From assembly GCF_009805585.1 (NCBI RefSeq), contig NZ_VHIN01000002.1, forward strand, positions 1 to 64,000: DNA of 64,000 nt. Direction: 5' to 3'. Position numbers and translations under genes: made by a program. Positions 8,799 through 21,338 of the stretch are shown here, in pieces. Position 1 is the first letter of the stretch, and every line of letters begins with the position of its first letter. The notes beneath the pieces were generated by a model. The model did not search any database. It saw nothing but the letters and a program-made list of their open reading frames with translations, and had not been told where the DNA came from. The stretch is from Glutamicibacter sp. JC586. GTDB taxonomy: Bacteria; Actinomycetota; Actinomycetes; Actinomycetales; Micrococcaceae.

Positions 8799-10004
8799 CT
8801 AGGCGTTGAACCAGTTGCGCAAAGCGTCGACGCGGTCCAGCTTCTCCCAGGTAAAGTCGTTGTCCTCGCGGCCAAAATGGCCGTGGGCGGCGGTCTTGCG
8901 GTAAATCGGGCGTTTAAGATCCAGGTCCTCGATGATGCCCAGCGGGCGCAGGTCAAAGACCTCGTTGATGGCCGTGGTGATCTTCGCCGGGTCAACGGTC
9001 TCGGTGCCGAAAGTTTCAACGTAGAGTCCGACCGGGCGGGCCACGCCAATAGCGTAGGCCACCTGGACCTCAGCACGACGTGCCAGACCAGCAGCCACAA
9101 CATTCTTCGCGACCCAACGCATGGCGTAGGCGGCCGAACGATCCACCTTTGATGGGTCCTTGCCGGAGAAAGCGCCACCACCGTGGCGAGCGAAACCACC
9201 GTAGGTATCCACGATGATCTTGCGCCCGGTTAATCCAGCGTCGCCTACCGGGCCACCAATGATGAACGGACCCGAGGGGTTCAGGATGATTTTTGCGTTC
9301 GAAATATCCAGCCCGGAACGTTCCAGAATTGGGGTAACTACCTCTTCGTTCAGATCCGCCTTGAGGGTCTCCAGCTCATACTCGGAAGCATGCTGACTGG
9401 AAACCACCACGGTATCTACCGAAACTGGTTTCTCTCCGTCGTAGCCGATGGTGACCTGAGTCTTGCCGTCCGGCCGCAGCAGGGGCATGCGACCGTTCTT
9501 GCGCACCTGGGTCAGACGTTCGGAGAGGCGGTGAGCCAAGAAAATCGGGGTTGGCATCAGCGAGTCGGTCTCATCCGAGGCGTAGCCGAACATCAGGCCC
9601 TGATCCCCGGCACCCTGCAAATCGCGAGGATCCTTAGCGGTACCTTCACGCGATTCCAGCGAATTAAAAACACCGTCGTGGATCTCTTGGGACTGCTGGC
9701 CGATCGACACGGAAACACCGCAACGAGCGCCATCAAAGCCGTTGGCCGAGGAGTCGTAGCCGATGTCCAAAATGGTCTTGCGGACGATCTCGGGGATCTC
9801 CACGTAGCCGTTGGTGGTTACCTCGCCGGCCACGTGCACCAGGCCGGTGGTGGTGAGGGTCTCGACAGCGACCTTGGAGTCGGGGTCCTGGGCCAGCATG
9901 GCGTCGAGGATCGCGTCTGAGATCTGGTCGCAAATCTTGTCCGGGTGTCCCTCGGTCACGGATTCCGAGGTGAAAAGACGTAGTTCAGGGGTTGTTGAAG
10001 TCAC
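8799..10004 (-). CDS. metK: S-adenosylmethionine synthetase
   Basis: Makes S-adenosylmethionine from methionine and ATP as a cytoplasmic tetramer. The 401-residue length is typical. Motifs seen are [20 protein letters not shown] at the N-terminus, the ATP signature [12 protein letters not shown] and the phosphate-binding [16 protein letters not shown]. The start is GTG (protein begins [11 protein letters not shown]). It follows coaBC by 79 nt and precedes priA by 10 nt. I see no SAM riboswitch in the upstream gap. Confidence 0.97.
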   Translation of the reverse strand: MTSTTPELRLFTSESVTEGHPDKICDQISDAILDAMLAQDPDSKVAVETLTTTGLVHVAGEVTTNGYVEIPEIVRKTILDIGYDSSANGFDGARCGVSVSIGQQSQEIHDGVFNSLESREGTAKDPRDLQGAGDQGLMFGYASDETDSLMPTPIFLAHRLSERLTQVRKNGRMPLLRPDGKTQVTIGYDGEKPVSVDTVVVSSQHASEYELETLKADLNEEVVTPILERSGLDISNAKIILNPSGPFIIGGPVGDAGLTGRKIIVDTYGGFARHGGGAFSGKDPSKVDRSAAYAMRWVAKNVVAAGLARRAEVQVAYAIGVARPVGLYVETFGTETVDPAKITTAINEVFDLRPLGIIEDLDLKRPIYRKTAAHGHFGREDNDFTWEKLDRVDALRNWFNA

Positions 10005-10083
10005 GTTGTTACTCTATCTGGTCTGATGGACCGTTAAGCAGTTGTTGCGCCAATAGTGACCAAGCCGCGTATGGCTCAGCTCA

Positions 10084-11307
10084 CTATTTTTGCGCAGCAT
10101 GTCCTTTTGTTGCGTGCGAAATCTGTTCGATGACGACCCGCGCCACTTCCAATTTGCTTCCGGCGGCGCTGACCGCATCGGTGCCGTCGGCAAAGAGCAC
10201 CTGAATGTTGTTGGTCTCTTGCCCGAAAGTCAGTGTGGCACCCACTTCGTTCACAACCAGCATCTCGCACCCTTTGCGTTCTAGCTTGGCGCGACCATAG
10301 CCCAGCACCGTACCCATCTCATCGCCGGTCTCCGCGGCAAATCCCACGATGAAGCCTGGCAAATTTTCGGTGGTTGACCGTGCTTGCACCAGTTCAGCCA
10401 AAATATCCGGGTTGCGAACTAATTCGATCACCGGTGCAGAAGTTTCGTCGCGCTTTTTGATCTTTGAGTTTTCGATCGTGGCCGGTCGGAAGTCCGCGAC
10501 CGCCGCGTTCATGATCACCACGTTCTTGCCCGGTGCGTGGGTGAAGACAGCTTCGCGTAGATCAAGAGCGCTCGAGGCTTCAACGAGGCTCACCCCATGC
10601 GGTGCTGGCACCTCCAAGTGAGTCGCGATCAACGTGACCTCAGCGCCGGCGGCACGAGCGGCTTCCGCTAGGGCCACACCTTGGCGCCCCGAAGACCGGT
10701 TACCCAGGAACCTGACCGGATCCAGCGGCTCGCGGGTACCGCCTGCGGTGATCAGGACCTTTTGCCCGGCGAGAATCGGCTCGGAGAGCAGGTCTTGTAC
10801 CGAAGCGAAGATCTCTTCTGGGTCCGGAAGGCGTCCGGGGCCCGAATCTTTTCCAGTCAGCCTCCCCGAAGCAGGTTCGATAATCCGCACTGACCTATCA
10901 CGCAGAGTTTTGACGTTGGCAACGGTGGCCGGGTGCTGCCACATTTCGGTATGCATAGCCGGTGCCATCACGATAGGAGCGCGGGTAGCCAAGAGCGTGC
11001 CGGTGAGCAGATCGTCGGCCAAACCGCTGGCTGCTTTGGCCAAAAGGTCTGCGGTAGCTGGGACAACCATGACCAGATCGGCCATCTGCCCCAGACGTAC
11101 ATGGTTCACATTCTCGACCGCATCAAACACGCTGGAGGTCACCGGGTTACCCGAAAGCGCTTCCCACGTCGCATTTCCCACAAAGTTTTCGACGTTGCCA
11201 GTGGGGATCACATCAACGTGGTGGCCGGCTTCGCGCAATAAACGCAAGAGTAGGACCGACTTGTAGGCAGCGATTCCTGCCGAGACGCCTAAAACGATTC
11301 GCTTCAC
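10084..11307 (-). CDS. coaBC: Bifunctional phosphopantothenoylcysteine decarboxylase / phosphopantothenate-cysteine ligase
   Basis: Catalyses two steps of coenzyme A synthesis. The N-terminal CoaC flavoprotein (about 1-180) has the active His in NVNHVRLGQ. The C-terminal CoaB ligase has VLITAGGTREPLDPVRFLGN with RSSGRQG, and the KIKK lysines. Two CoaC motifs differ from the E. coli form: PAMHTEMW replaces PxMNxxMW, and SGRLTGKDSGPGRL has no Cys in the substrate clamp. I recall the same substitutions in mycobacterial CoaBC, so they are probably lineage features. 407 residues is the usual fused length. It lies behind a terminator after rpoZ. Confidence 0.95.
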   Translation of the reverse strand: MKRIVLGVSAGIAAYKSVLLLRLLREAGHHVDVIPTGNVENFVGNATWEALSGNPVTSSVFDAVENVNHVRLGQMADLVMVVPATADLLAKAASGLADDLLTGTLLATRAPIVMAPAMHTEMWQHPATVANVKTLRDRSVRIIEPASGRLTGKDSGPGRLPDPEEIFASVQDLLSEPILAGQKVLITAGGTREPLDPVRFLGNRSSGRQGVALAEAARAAGAEVTLIATHLEVPAPHGVSLVEASSALDLREAVFTHAPGKNVVIMNAAVADFRPATIENSKIKKRDETSAPVIELVRNPDILAELVQARSTTENLPGFIVGFAAETGDEMGTVLGYGRAKLERKGCEMLVVNEVGATLTFGQETNNIQVLFADGTDAVSAAGSKLEVARVVIEQISHATKGHAAQK

Positions 11308-11351
11308 GAGGTGCTTCCTTGAAGTGTTGGTGCGGTGAAAAGGTGCTTAAC

Positions 11352-11383
11352 CAAAAAGAAGGCGCCCTATGACAGGGCGCCAA
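11352..11383 (-). terminator. Intrinsic terminator between rpoZ and coaBC
   Basis: On the minus strand GGCGCCCT (11381-11374), a 5-nt loop and AGGGCGCC (11368-11361) are followed by TTCTTTTT. This is a strong stem with a T-run directly after the rpoZ stop codon, so much of the mihF-gmk-rpoZ transcript should end here and coaBC may depend on readthrough or its own promoter. Confidence 0.8.
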
Positions 11384-11391
11384 CTTTAAGA

Positions 11392-11652
11392 TTAGTCCTC
11401 GACGACCTCTGCCGGAGTAACCTTCAACAAGGTTTCATCCAGTTCGCGCAGGGCGATGGTCAGCGGCTTCTCATTCAGCTTGGTATCGACCAGTGGGCCA
11501 ACGTACTCGAACAGGCCTTCGTTCAGCTGTGCGTAGTATGCGTTGATCTGGCGGGCACGCTTGGCCGAGTTGAGCACAATGGCGTACTTCGAGTCGTTGG
11601 TCTCAAGCAACGAGTCGATCGATGGGTTAATGATTCCCTCTAGGTTGGACAC
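11392..11652 (-). CDS. rpoZ: RNA polymerase omega subunit
   Basis: 86 residues; helps assembly and stability of core RNA polymerase by clamping the beta' C-terminus. The conserved block [17 protein letters not shown] and the [11 protein letters not shown] region mark the family. The start is GTG with GGGAG upstream. It directly follows gmk (11 nt gap), as in many actinobacteria, and is followed by a terminator. Confidence 0.95.
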   Translation of the reverse strand: MSNLEGIINPSIDSLLETNDSKYAIVLNSAKRARQINAYYAQLNEGLFEYVGPLVDTKLNEKPLTIALRELDETLLKVTPAEVVED

Positions 11653-11663
11653 AGGACTCCCTA

Positions 11664-12227
11664 TTAGTCGTTCTTTAGCCCCATGAGGGCTACAAGCTCT
11701 TCGGCGGCACGTGCAACATCGTCGTTAACGATGGTCACGTCGAATTCAGATTCCGCCGCAAGTTCTAGTTTAGCGGTTTCTAGACGGCGGTGCTGTTCTT
11801 CGGGCGATTCAGTGCCACGTCCCACAAGGCGACGTACCAATTCATCCCACGATGGCGGTGCCAGGAACACAAACTTTGCTTCCGGCATCGACTCTTTGAC
11901 CTGGCGGGCACCTTGCAGATCGATCTCGAGCAGGACCTTTTTACCGTCAGCCACTGCATCCTCAACCGTTGAACGGATGGTGCCGTAGCTATTCTGGCCA
12001 TGGACTACAGCCCACTCCAGCATTTGGCCTTCTTCCACGAGCTCATGGAAACGTTCTGGGCCCACAAAAAAATAGTGGATCCCGTCTTGTTCCCCGGGTC
12101 GTGCATTGCGCGTCGTTGCGGACACGGAAAGCCAGACATCTGGGTAGTTATCACGGATGTAGGTGGAGACGGTGCCCTTACCTACGGCCGTGGGGCCGGC
12201 TAGAACAGTTACCGACGCAGCGGTCAT
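11664..12227 (-). CDS. gmk: Guanylate kinase
   Basis: Converts GMP and ATP to GDP and ADP. The P-loop is [10 protein letters not shown] at the N-terminus, followed by the GMP-binding [17 protein letters not shown] and the lid region [17 protein letters not shown]. Length 187 residues is normal. The P-loop Ser/Thr pattern (GPTAVGKGT) is a common actinobacterial variant. It starts 3 nt after the mihF stop, so mihF-gmk-rpoZ form one transcript. Confidence 0.96.
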   Translation of the reverse strand: MTAASVTVLAGPTAVGKGTVSTYIRDNYPDVWLSVSATTRNARPGEQDGIHYFFVGPERFHELVEEGQMLEWAVVHGQNSYGTIRSTVEDAVADGKKVLLEIDLQGARQVKESMPEAKFVFLAPPSWDELVRRLVGRGTESPEEQHRRLETAKLELAAESEFDVTIVNDDVARAAEELVALMGLKND

Positions 12228-12230
12228 TGA

Positions 12231-12566
12231 CTACACTTTCGTTTTTGGCGGGGTTTGCTTGAAGTGCTCGGTGATTGCGGTGCGCTGCTTGCGACCCAGT
12301 CCGCGCAGTCGGCGGGATGGGGAAATGCCAAGGCGTTCCAGCAAATTTGCCGCGCGTACTTCGCCGACGCCCGGCACCGATTCGAGAAGGTCCATGACAC
12401 GCATGCGTCCCACGGCTTCATCTTCGTATACCAAGTCTAGTACCTCGGTGATGGAAATTTTGCCGGCGCTGAACTCCGCCTTGATTTCAGCACGACGAGT
12501 GCGTGCGGCAAGGGCTTTGGCGCGGGCCCGGATACGATCTTCGTCAGAGAGTTCTCGCAGTACCAT
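12231..12566 (-). CDS. mihF: Actinobacterial integration host factor (mIHF)
   Basis: A 111-residue nucleoid-associated protein that binds and bends DNA. The N-terminal helix is rich in Arg/Ala (RARAKALAARTRRAEIKAEF), and the C-terminal helix-two-turn-helix core contains LLESVPGVGEVRAANLLERL followed by GISPSRRLRGLG, the family signature. It is unrelated in sequence to E. coli IHF. It heads the mihF-gmk-rpoZ unit, a conserved order in actinobacteria. ATG start with AAGGA upstream. Confidence 0.93.
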   Translation of the reverse strand: MVLRELSDEDRIRARAKALAARTRRAEIKAEFSAGKISITEVLDLVYEDEAVGRMRVMDLLESVPGVGEVRAANLLERLGISPSRRLRGLGRKQRTAITEHFKQTPPKTKV

Positions 12567-12604
12567 CGTTCAGCCATCCTTAATGTGTAGTTGACTAAGG
12601 CTAT

Positions 12605-12640
12605 GTTGAGAAACATAGCTTTCTAGCGCTGCTTTTGCAA
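12605..12640 (-). promoter_or_regulatory. Probable mihF promoter with palindrome over the -10
   Basis: On the minus strand TTGCAA (12640-12635) and TATGTT (12617-12612) are separated by exactly 17 nt. The -10 forms one arm of the inverted repeat GCTATGTT / AACATAGC (12619-12612 and 12607-12600), whose other arm covers the predicted transcription start near 12605. This may be an autoregulatory site or a 5' hairpin. The match is good but only sequence-based. Confidence 0.55.
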
Positions 12641-12645
12641 GACTA

Positions 12646-12688
12646 AACGCGTCGTGGCTACTAGAAACTCTAATAGCCACGACGCGTT
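12646..12688 (-). terminator. Hairpin after pyrF
   Basis: A perfect 15-bp inverted repeat (12646-12660 with 12674-12688) with a 13-nt loop lies 24 nt beyond the pyrF stop and before the mihF promoter. Only a weak T-run follows on the minus strand. It probably ends the pyr operon. Confidence 0.7.
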
Positions 12689-12711
12689 AATGTCACGAAC
12701 CTGAATTTTGG

Positions 12712-13546
12712 CTAGCCTGCGGCCAGTAATTCATCGCGTACGCTCAGCGCTTTCTTACGCAGCGCGCCTACACTCGGGCCGGCCTTGAGCACATCGCGGC
12801 TGCTGGTCCCCAATACCTGTGAATAGCTCGAGGCGAACGACTTAGCGATATCTTGGGCCGTTGCGCCCTGAGCTCCGAGCCCGGGAGTTAGTAGCGGTGC
12901 CTTGCTTGCAGTAAGGTCGATTCCCAGTTTTTCAGGCGCGTTACCAATGGTCGCCCCAACGACCAAACCAACGTGACCTAAATCTACTGCAGCAGCATTT
13001 TCCGCGGTGACTTGGTCGATAATTGATTTAGCAACCGAGTTTTCACCACCCACGTGCTGAACCGAAGGGCCCTCAGGATTGGAGGTCAGCCCCAGGACGA
13101 ACACTCCCCGACCGGTAGCGGCAGCCAGATCGAGCGCCGGACGTAGTGACTCATAGCCCAAGTAAGGGCTCAGGGTCACCGCGTCGGCGGCCAGTGGCGA
13201 TGCATCATCAAGCCACGCGGTCGCGTAGGCGGCCATGGTTGAACCGATGTCTCCACGCTTAGCGTCAGCCAAAGTCAGCAGCCCGGCAGATTTGGCAGCC
13301 GCCAAAGTCTCCTCCAGCACCGCAAATCCGGCTGAACCAAAACGCTCATACAGGGCAACCTGAGGTTTAAGAATGGCGGCTGCACCGACCATGGCCTCAA
13401 CGACGGTGAGTGAGAAAGATCGCACACTCTCGGCCGTGTCAGACAAGCCCCAGGCCTCCAGTAACGCTGGGTGTGGGTCAATGCCCACACACAGCGGGCC
13501 AGCGGCATTCATGGCAGTGCGCAGACGCTGCCCAAATGGGATTGGG

Positions 13547-13554
<8 letters not shown>
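12712..13554 (-). CDS. pyrF: Orotidine 5'-phosphate decarboxylase (type 2)
   Basis: Last step of de novo UMP synthesis. 280 residues, longer than the E. coli enzyme, as in the type 2 group of mycobacteria and relatives. The active-site signature is [15 protein letters not shown], with VGIDPHP near the N-terminus and LTPGLGAQG near the C-terminus for phosphate binding. Its ATG overlaps the end of carB by 8 nt, so translation is probably coupled. It is the last gene of pyrR-pyrB-pyrC-PH-carA-carB-pyrF. Confidence 0.95.
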
Positions 13555-16824
<3,270 letters not shown>

Positions 16825-16825
<1 letters not shown>

Positions 16826-17994
16826 TACTTGCTGTCCTTTTCTGCGGCGGAATCCAACGCGGTGATGAAGCGGTCAAAGAGGTAGGCGGCATCGTGGGGG
16901 CCCGATGCGGCTTCTGGGTGGTACTGCACGGAGAAGGCTGGAATGTCCAGGCAGTTCAGGCCTTCAACCACTTGATCGTTGAGCGAGTAGTGCGAAACTT
17001 CAACCTTGCCGAAGCGCTCTACTGGGGCCTGAACGGATCCTTCGATGGGGGCCTGAACAGCAAAGCCGTGGTTCTGGCTGGTGATTTCAACCCGGCCGGT
17101 GGCCTTATCCATTACCGGCTGGTTGATACCGCGGTGGCCGAAGCGCAGCTTGTAGGTGTCGAAGCCTAGTGCGCGACCGAGCATCTGGTTGCCGAAGCAA
17201 ATTCCGAAGTATGGAAGGCCTTCATCAAGTACCGAGCGGACCAGTTCCACCTGCTTGGTAGCGGTGGCCGGGTCACCGGGACCGTTGGAGAAGAACACAC
17301 CGTTGGCGCCGGTGGCCAAGATGTCCTCCAAGGTGGCGTCGTGTGGCAAAACGTGTACACGAAGTCCACGTTCGGCCAAACGGTGCGGGGTCATCGACTT
17401 CATGCCCAGGTCGATCGCGGCCACAGTGTGCTTGATGGCGCCGGTGTAGCCGTGATCGGCCGGCTCAACAATGTAAGCTTCATCCACCGATACCTCGGCG
17501 GAGATGTTCCGGCCTGCCATCGAAGGCTGCGCCTTGACGATCTCAACCAGTTGCGCATCGGACTTGGCAGCGTCATCGCCCGAGAAGACACCAGACTTCA
17601 GCGCACCTACTTCGCGCAGGTGTCGGGTCAGCGCACGGGTATCAACCCCGCGGATGCCTACGATGCCGTATTCCTTCAGGTCATCGTCCAAGGTGCGTTC
17701 GCTACGCCAGTTGCTTGGTCGGCGGGCGGCGTCGCGCACTACATAACCGGCAGCCCACATGCGGGTGGATTCTGGATCCTGTGAGTTCACACCGGTGTTA
17801 CCTACGTGCGGGAAGGTCTGCACGATGATTTGGTGTGCGTAGGACGGGTCAGTCAGCGTTTCCTGGTAGCCGGTCATACCGGTGGTGAATACTGCTTCAC
17901 CCAGGGTGGTGCCTACGGCGCCATAGCTGCGTCCGCGGAAGATGCGGCCATCTTCGAGTACCAACACGGCGGGTAGGTTGCTCAGAGAATTCAC
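16825..17994 (-). CDS. carA: Carbamoyl phosphate synthase, small (glutaminase) subunit
   Basis: Splits glutamine and channels ammonia to CarB. 389 residues: an N-terminal CarA domain ([15 protein letters not shown]) and a C-terminal class I amidotransferase with the nucleophile in [10 protein letters not shown] and the His-Glu pair in [12 protein letters not shown]. The start is GTG, immediately after the TAA of the PH-like gene, with AGGAG 8 nt upstream inside that gene. Supplies carbamoyl phosphate for both pyrimidines and arginine. Confidence 0.96.
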
Positions 17995-18501
17995 TTATTT
18001 GTCTCCTGCTCGGCTTACGTCGGTGTGCGACGCCAGCAACTGATAAATCTTTGGGGTGTCTTCGGAGTAGCGAGGGCGGAATCCGGTGTCGAAGGTGAAC
18101 CCTTCGCGATTCCAGGTGATCACGATCAGCCCGTTCTTCTCGACAAATTTGCCGATCATCCCGTTGGAACGCTTCACCTGCTCGTAGTGCTCCCAGGGAA
18201 TGTGCACATCTGTGCTGCCCGAACGGATCAGGTGGATCCCGTCGGTGCCCAGTTCCAAGGTGGCGTTGGTTCGTACGCCCAGATCGTGCACTGCAATACG
18301 GTCTAGCCAGTCATCAAATTTGGTGGTGGCCACGTACATTCCGGCAAAGCTGTGTTCGATCGAGTCATCAAATTCCGCAAAGGGTTCCGGGATCTGAGAC
18401 TGGCGGGCCTTGAGGTTTCGCCAGCCGAAAAGAATCATCGTGATAGCGGCGATGATGATCAGCGCCGTGATGACGATCGGGCCTAGCGCTCCCTCAGGCA
18501 T
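17995..18501 (-). CDS. PH-like domain membrane protein of the pyr operon
   Basis: 168 residues with one N-terminal transmembrane helix (about residues 7-24, GPIVITALIIIAAITMILFG), then a cytoplasmic domain of beta-strand character resembling the PH-like fold family found at this place in actinobacterial pyr operons (the mycobacterial neighbour of pyrC/carA is similar). Function unknown. ATG 18501 overlaps the pyrC stop by 8 nt, and the gene abuts carA, so it is translated as part of the operon. The frame is open further upstream inside pyrC, but that part is not coding. Confidence 0.75.
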   Translation of the reverse strand: MPEGALGPIVITALIIIAAITMILFGWRNLKARQSQIPEPFAEFDDSIEHSFAGMYVATTKFDDWLDRIAVHDLGVRTNATLELGTDGIHLIRSGSTDVHIPWEHYEQVKRSNGMIGKFVEKNGLIVITWNREGFTFDTGFRPRYSEDTPKIYQLLASHTDVSRAGDK

Positions 18502-19798
18502 TGGCCGACCTTGGGGTGGCGAGCTTGCCCTCGAGCACGGTGGGGTGACCGTGGAAGAAGGTGGCGCGCACTTGACCGGGCAGTTCCATGCCGGCGAACG
18601 GTGAATTCCGTCCCTTGGTGGCCATGGCGGATGGATCAACTTTCCACCGCGCGGCGGGGTCAACTAGGGTGAGGTTGGCGGGCTGGCCCACGGCGATCTC
18701 ACGGCCCTGATCGGCAACGCGACCAATTTGTGCGGGCACCGTGGAGGTAATCCGGGCAACGTCGGCCCAAGACAGCAGCCCGGTTTCAACCAGGGTGTGC
18801 TGGACGATGGACAGCGCGGTCTCCAGACCAGTCATGCCCATGGCCGCCGCTCCCCACTCGCAGTCCTTGGACTCCGAAGGGTGCGGAGCATGGTCGGTGC
18901 CGATCACGTCGATGGTGCCATCGGCTACGCCAGCACGCAGGGCCTGCACATCGGCTTCGCGGCGCAATGGCGGGTTGACCTTGTACACCGGATCATAGGT
19001 GCGCACCAGTTCATCGGTGAGCAGCAGGTGATGCGGGGTGACCTCGGCGGTGACGTTGATTCCACGCGCCTTGGCCCAGCGGATGATTTCGACCGAGCCT
19101 GACGTGGAGACGTGGCAGACGTGCAGGCGGGCGCCCACATGTTCGGCCAACAGCACGTCGCGGGCGATGATCGATTCTTCGGCCACCGCTGGCCATCCCG
19201 GCATGCCCAGGATCGAGGAAACTTCGCCCTCGTTCATCTGTGCGCCCTCGGTCAGTCGTGGCTCCTGAGCGTGCTGGGCGATGACCCCGTCGAACGCTTT
19301 GACGTATTCCAAGGCACGACGCATCAGCAGCGGATCCCAGACGCAGATGCCGTCATCGGAGAACATCTTTACCGCGGCGCGGGAGTCGGCCATGGCGCCG
19401 ATTTCGCTTAGCTGCTTGCCGGCCAGACCTACGGTCACCGCGCCCACCGGGCGAACATCTACCCAGCCAGCTTGACGGCCCAGCTCGTACACCTGCTCAA
19501 CCACGCCGGCGGTGTCGGCCACCGGGGTGGAGTTAGCCATCGCATGAACGGCAGTGTAACCACCCAAAGCTGCTGCTTGGGAACCGGTTTCCACGGTTTC
19601 CGCATCTTCGCGGCCAGGTTCACGCAGGTGGGTGTGGGTGTCGACCAAGCCTGGCAGCAGCACAAGATTTTTCGCGTCGATGACCTGCACGTCGTCGGTG
19701 GCCTCAATGGTGCCGATCTGAGCGATCTTGCCGTCGACGATGAGTACGTCCTGGACCTCATCGCCGAGGATCGCGGCCTGTTGGATCAAGTAATTCAT
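18494..19798 (-). CDS. pyrC: Dihydroorotase
   Basis: Cyclises carbamoyl aspartate to dihydroorotate. 434 residues, an amidohydrolase-fold class I enzyme. Metal ligands are visible in DTHTHLREPG (HxH), the Lys of AVKMFSDDG (probable carboxylated bridging lysine), HVCHVSTSGS and TDHAPH. Starts with ATG 11 nt after pyrB. Class I dihydroorotases may act with PyrB; here both are complete. Confidence 0.96.
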   Translation of the reverse strand: MNYLIQQAAILGDEVQDVLIVDGKIAQIGTIEATDDVQVIDAKNLVLLPGLVDTHTHLREPGREDAETVETGSQAAALGGYTAVHAMANSTPVADTAGVVEQVYELGRQAGWVDVRPVGAVTVGLAGKQLSEIGAMADSRAAVKMFSDDGICVWDPLLMRRALEYVKAFDGVIAQHAQEPRLTEGAQMNEGEVSSILGMPGWPAVAEESIIARDVLLAEHVGARLHVCHVSTSGSVEIIRWAKARGINVTAEVTPHHLLLTDELVRTYDPVYKVNPPLRREADVQALRAGVADGTIDVIGTDHAPHPSESKDCEWGAAAMGMTGLETALSIVQHTLVETGLLSWADVARITSTVPAQIGRVADQGREIAVGQPANLTLVDPAARWKVDPSAMATKGRNSPFAGMELPGQVRATFFHGHPTVLEGKLATPRSANA

Positions 19799-19809
19799 AG
19801 GGTCTTCTT

Positions 19810-20772
19810 TCAGATCAGGTCGCCGGAGAGGAGCATGTAGAGGCTAGCCATGCGTACGGCCACACCGTTGGTGACTTGGTCGAGCACCGTGGAGCGTGGC
19901 GAATCGGCGGCCGCCGAGGAAATTTCCAGGCCACGGTTCATCGGGCCTGGGTGCATGATCAAGGTTTGTGCGCCCGAGGCGTCGAGGGTAGCCAAGCGCG
20001 CATCGTCCAGGCCCCAATAGCGGGAATATTCGCGCGGGTTCGGGAAGTAGGCGGCGTTCATCCGCTCCCCCTGCACTCGTAGCATCATCAGTGCATCGAT
20101 CCCGGACGCGATGACTGCGTCGAGATCGTAGCTGATGGTGCATGGCCAGGAATGTGCGCCGACCGGAAGCAGGGTGGGTGGGGCCACCATGGTGACTTCG
20201 GCGCCGAGGGTTTTGAGCAGCCAGAGGTTGGAGCGGGCCACGCGGGAATGCAAAATGTCCCCGACGATCGCGACCTTCAGTCCATCAAGGCCCTGACCCA
20301 GTGGGTTGGTGCCGTTGCGCAAAGCCACCTGGCGGCGCAGGGTGAATGCGTCCAGCAGCGCCTGGGTGGGGTGTTCGTGGGTGCCATCGCCGGCATTGAC
20401 GATCGGCAGGCCGATCCAATCGGTGGCAGCAAGTCTGGCCGGTGCACCCGAGTCTGGGTGGCGGATAACTACTGCGTCGGCACCGATGGCCAGCAGGGTT
20501 TGAGCAGTGTCTTTTAGCGATTCGCCCTTGGAGACGCTCGAACCCTTGGCGGAGAAGTTGATGACGTCAGCGCTCAGTCGCTTGGCCGCCGCTTCAAAGG
20601 AGATACGGGTTCGGGTGGAGTCTTCGAAGAAGAGGTTTACCACGGTGCGTCCGCGCAAGGCTGGAAGCTTTTTGATGGCACGAGTTCCGGATTCGCGCAT
20701 TTCTTCGGCGATATCCAAGATGGCGATGGCTTCTTCGCGGGTCAAATCCGCGGTGGATAGCAGGTGCTTCAT
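19810..20772 (-). CDS. pyrB: Aspartate carbamoyltransferase catalytic subunit
   Basis: Joins carbamoyl phosphate and aspartate. 320 residues. The carbamoyl phosphate site [13 protein letters not shown] and the [12 protein letters not shown] motif are intact; the aspartate-domain LRVQGERM is present. No pyrI regulatory chain is seen, as usual in Gram-positives. The start ATG overlaps the pyrR stop (ATGA), showing translational coupling. Confidence 0.97.
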   Translation of the reverse strand: MKHLLSTADLTREEAIAILDIAEEMRESGTRAIKKLPALRGRTVVNLFFEDSTRTRISFEAAAKRLSADVINFSAKGSSVSKGESLKDTAQTLLAIGADAVVIRHPDSGAPARLAATDWIGLPIVNAGDGTHEHPTQALLDAFTLRRQVALRNGTNPLGQGLDGLKVAIVGDILHSRVARSNLWLLKTLGAEVTMVAPPTLLPVGAHSWPCTISYDLDAVIASGIDALMMLRVQGERMNAAYFPNPREYSRYWGLDDARLATLDASGAQTLIMHPGPMNRGLEISSAAADSPRSTVLDQVTNGVAVRMASLYMLLSGDLI

Positions 20773-21338
20773 GCTGCGCCCTCGATAATCACTTCGTTCT
20801 TGCCATCAAGTTCTTCAAGGTGCACGCGCACCTTTTCGCTCTTGGCGGTGGGCAGGTTTTTTCCTACATGGTCAGCGCGGATGGGTAGTTCGCGGTGGCC
20901 ACGATCGACCAACACGGCCAGGCGCACGATACGCGGGCGTCCCCAGTCGGCCAAGGCGTCCAGCGCGGCACGGATGGTGCGGCCTGAATAGAGCACGTCG
21001 TCGACTAAAACTACGACCTTGCCATCGATGCCGCCAGCGGGCAGACGCGTGGGCGAAGGAGTGCGAGTGGTGGAGTGGCGCAGATCATCACGGTACATAG
21101 TGATGTCGAGCTGACCTATTAGAGTTGCTGGGTCCACATCCCCGGGTGCTGAAGCTGCAATACGCTGCGCCAAGCGTTGCGCCAATGGAAAACCACGGCT
21201 GGGAATGCCCAGGAGCACAAGGTCATTTGTGCCCTTGTTGGCTTCGATAATCTCGAAAGCCACACGAGTGAGTACACGATCAATATCGTCGCCGGTGAGA
21301 ACCGTGCGCGACACATCTGGCACTGAACTTTCATTCAT
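20769..21338 (-). CDS. pyrR: Bifunctional pyr operon regulator / uracil phosphoribosyltransferase
   Basis: 189 residues. The PRPP-binding motif [18 protein letters not shown] is intact, and the family N-terminus [17 protein letters not shown] is present. PyrR senses UMP/PRPP and controls pyr mRNA through leader RNA binding, and often has weak uracil phosphoribosyltransferase activity. I chose ATG 21338 with GGGAGAAGG upstream; an in-frame extension of 10 residues to 21368 has no comparable support. It heads the operon. Confidence 0.94.
   Translation of the reverse strand: MNESSVPDVSRTVLTGDDIDRVLTRVAFEIIEANKGTNDLVLLGIPSRGFPLAQRLAQRIAASAPGDVDPATLIGQLDITMYRDDLRHSTTRTPSPTRLPAGGIDGKVVVLVDDVLYSGRTIRAALDALADWGRPRIVRLAVLVDRGHRELPIRADHVGKNLPTAKSEKVRVHLEELDGKNEVIIEGAA

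Noticed and set aside
8789-9199. Long open frame upstream of priA running into metK
   Set aside because: The frame is in the coding region of metK, and the text before GTG 8788 shows no PriA homology. The GTG with AGGA just after the metK stop is a better start.
9390-9920. 176-residue open frame on the plus strand opposite metK
   Set aside because: It is the antisense of conserved metK codons, with no recognised motif and no ribosome site; GC-rich DNA gives many such frames.
10005-10083. SAM riboswitch upstream of metK
   Set aside because: Only 79 nt are available, and I see no S-box or SAM-II/IV pattern.
18502-18663. Upstream extension of the PH-like gene
   Set aside because: It lies fully in pyrC coding sequence in another frame and is proline-rich, unlike the family. 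ATG 18501 gives a normal N-terminal membrane helix.
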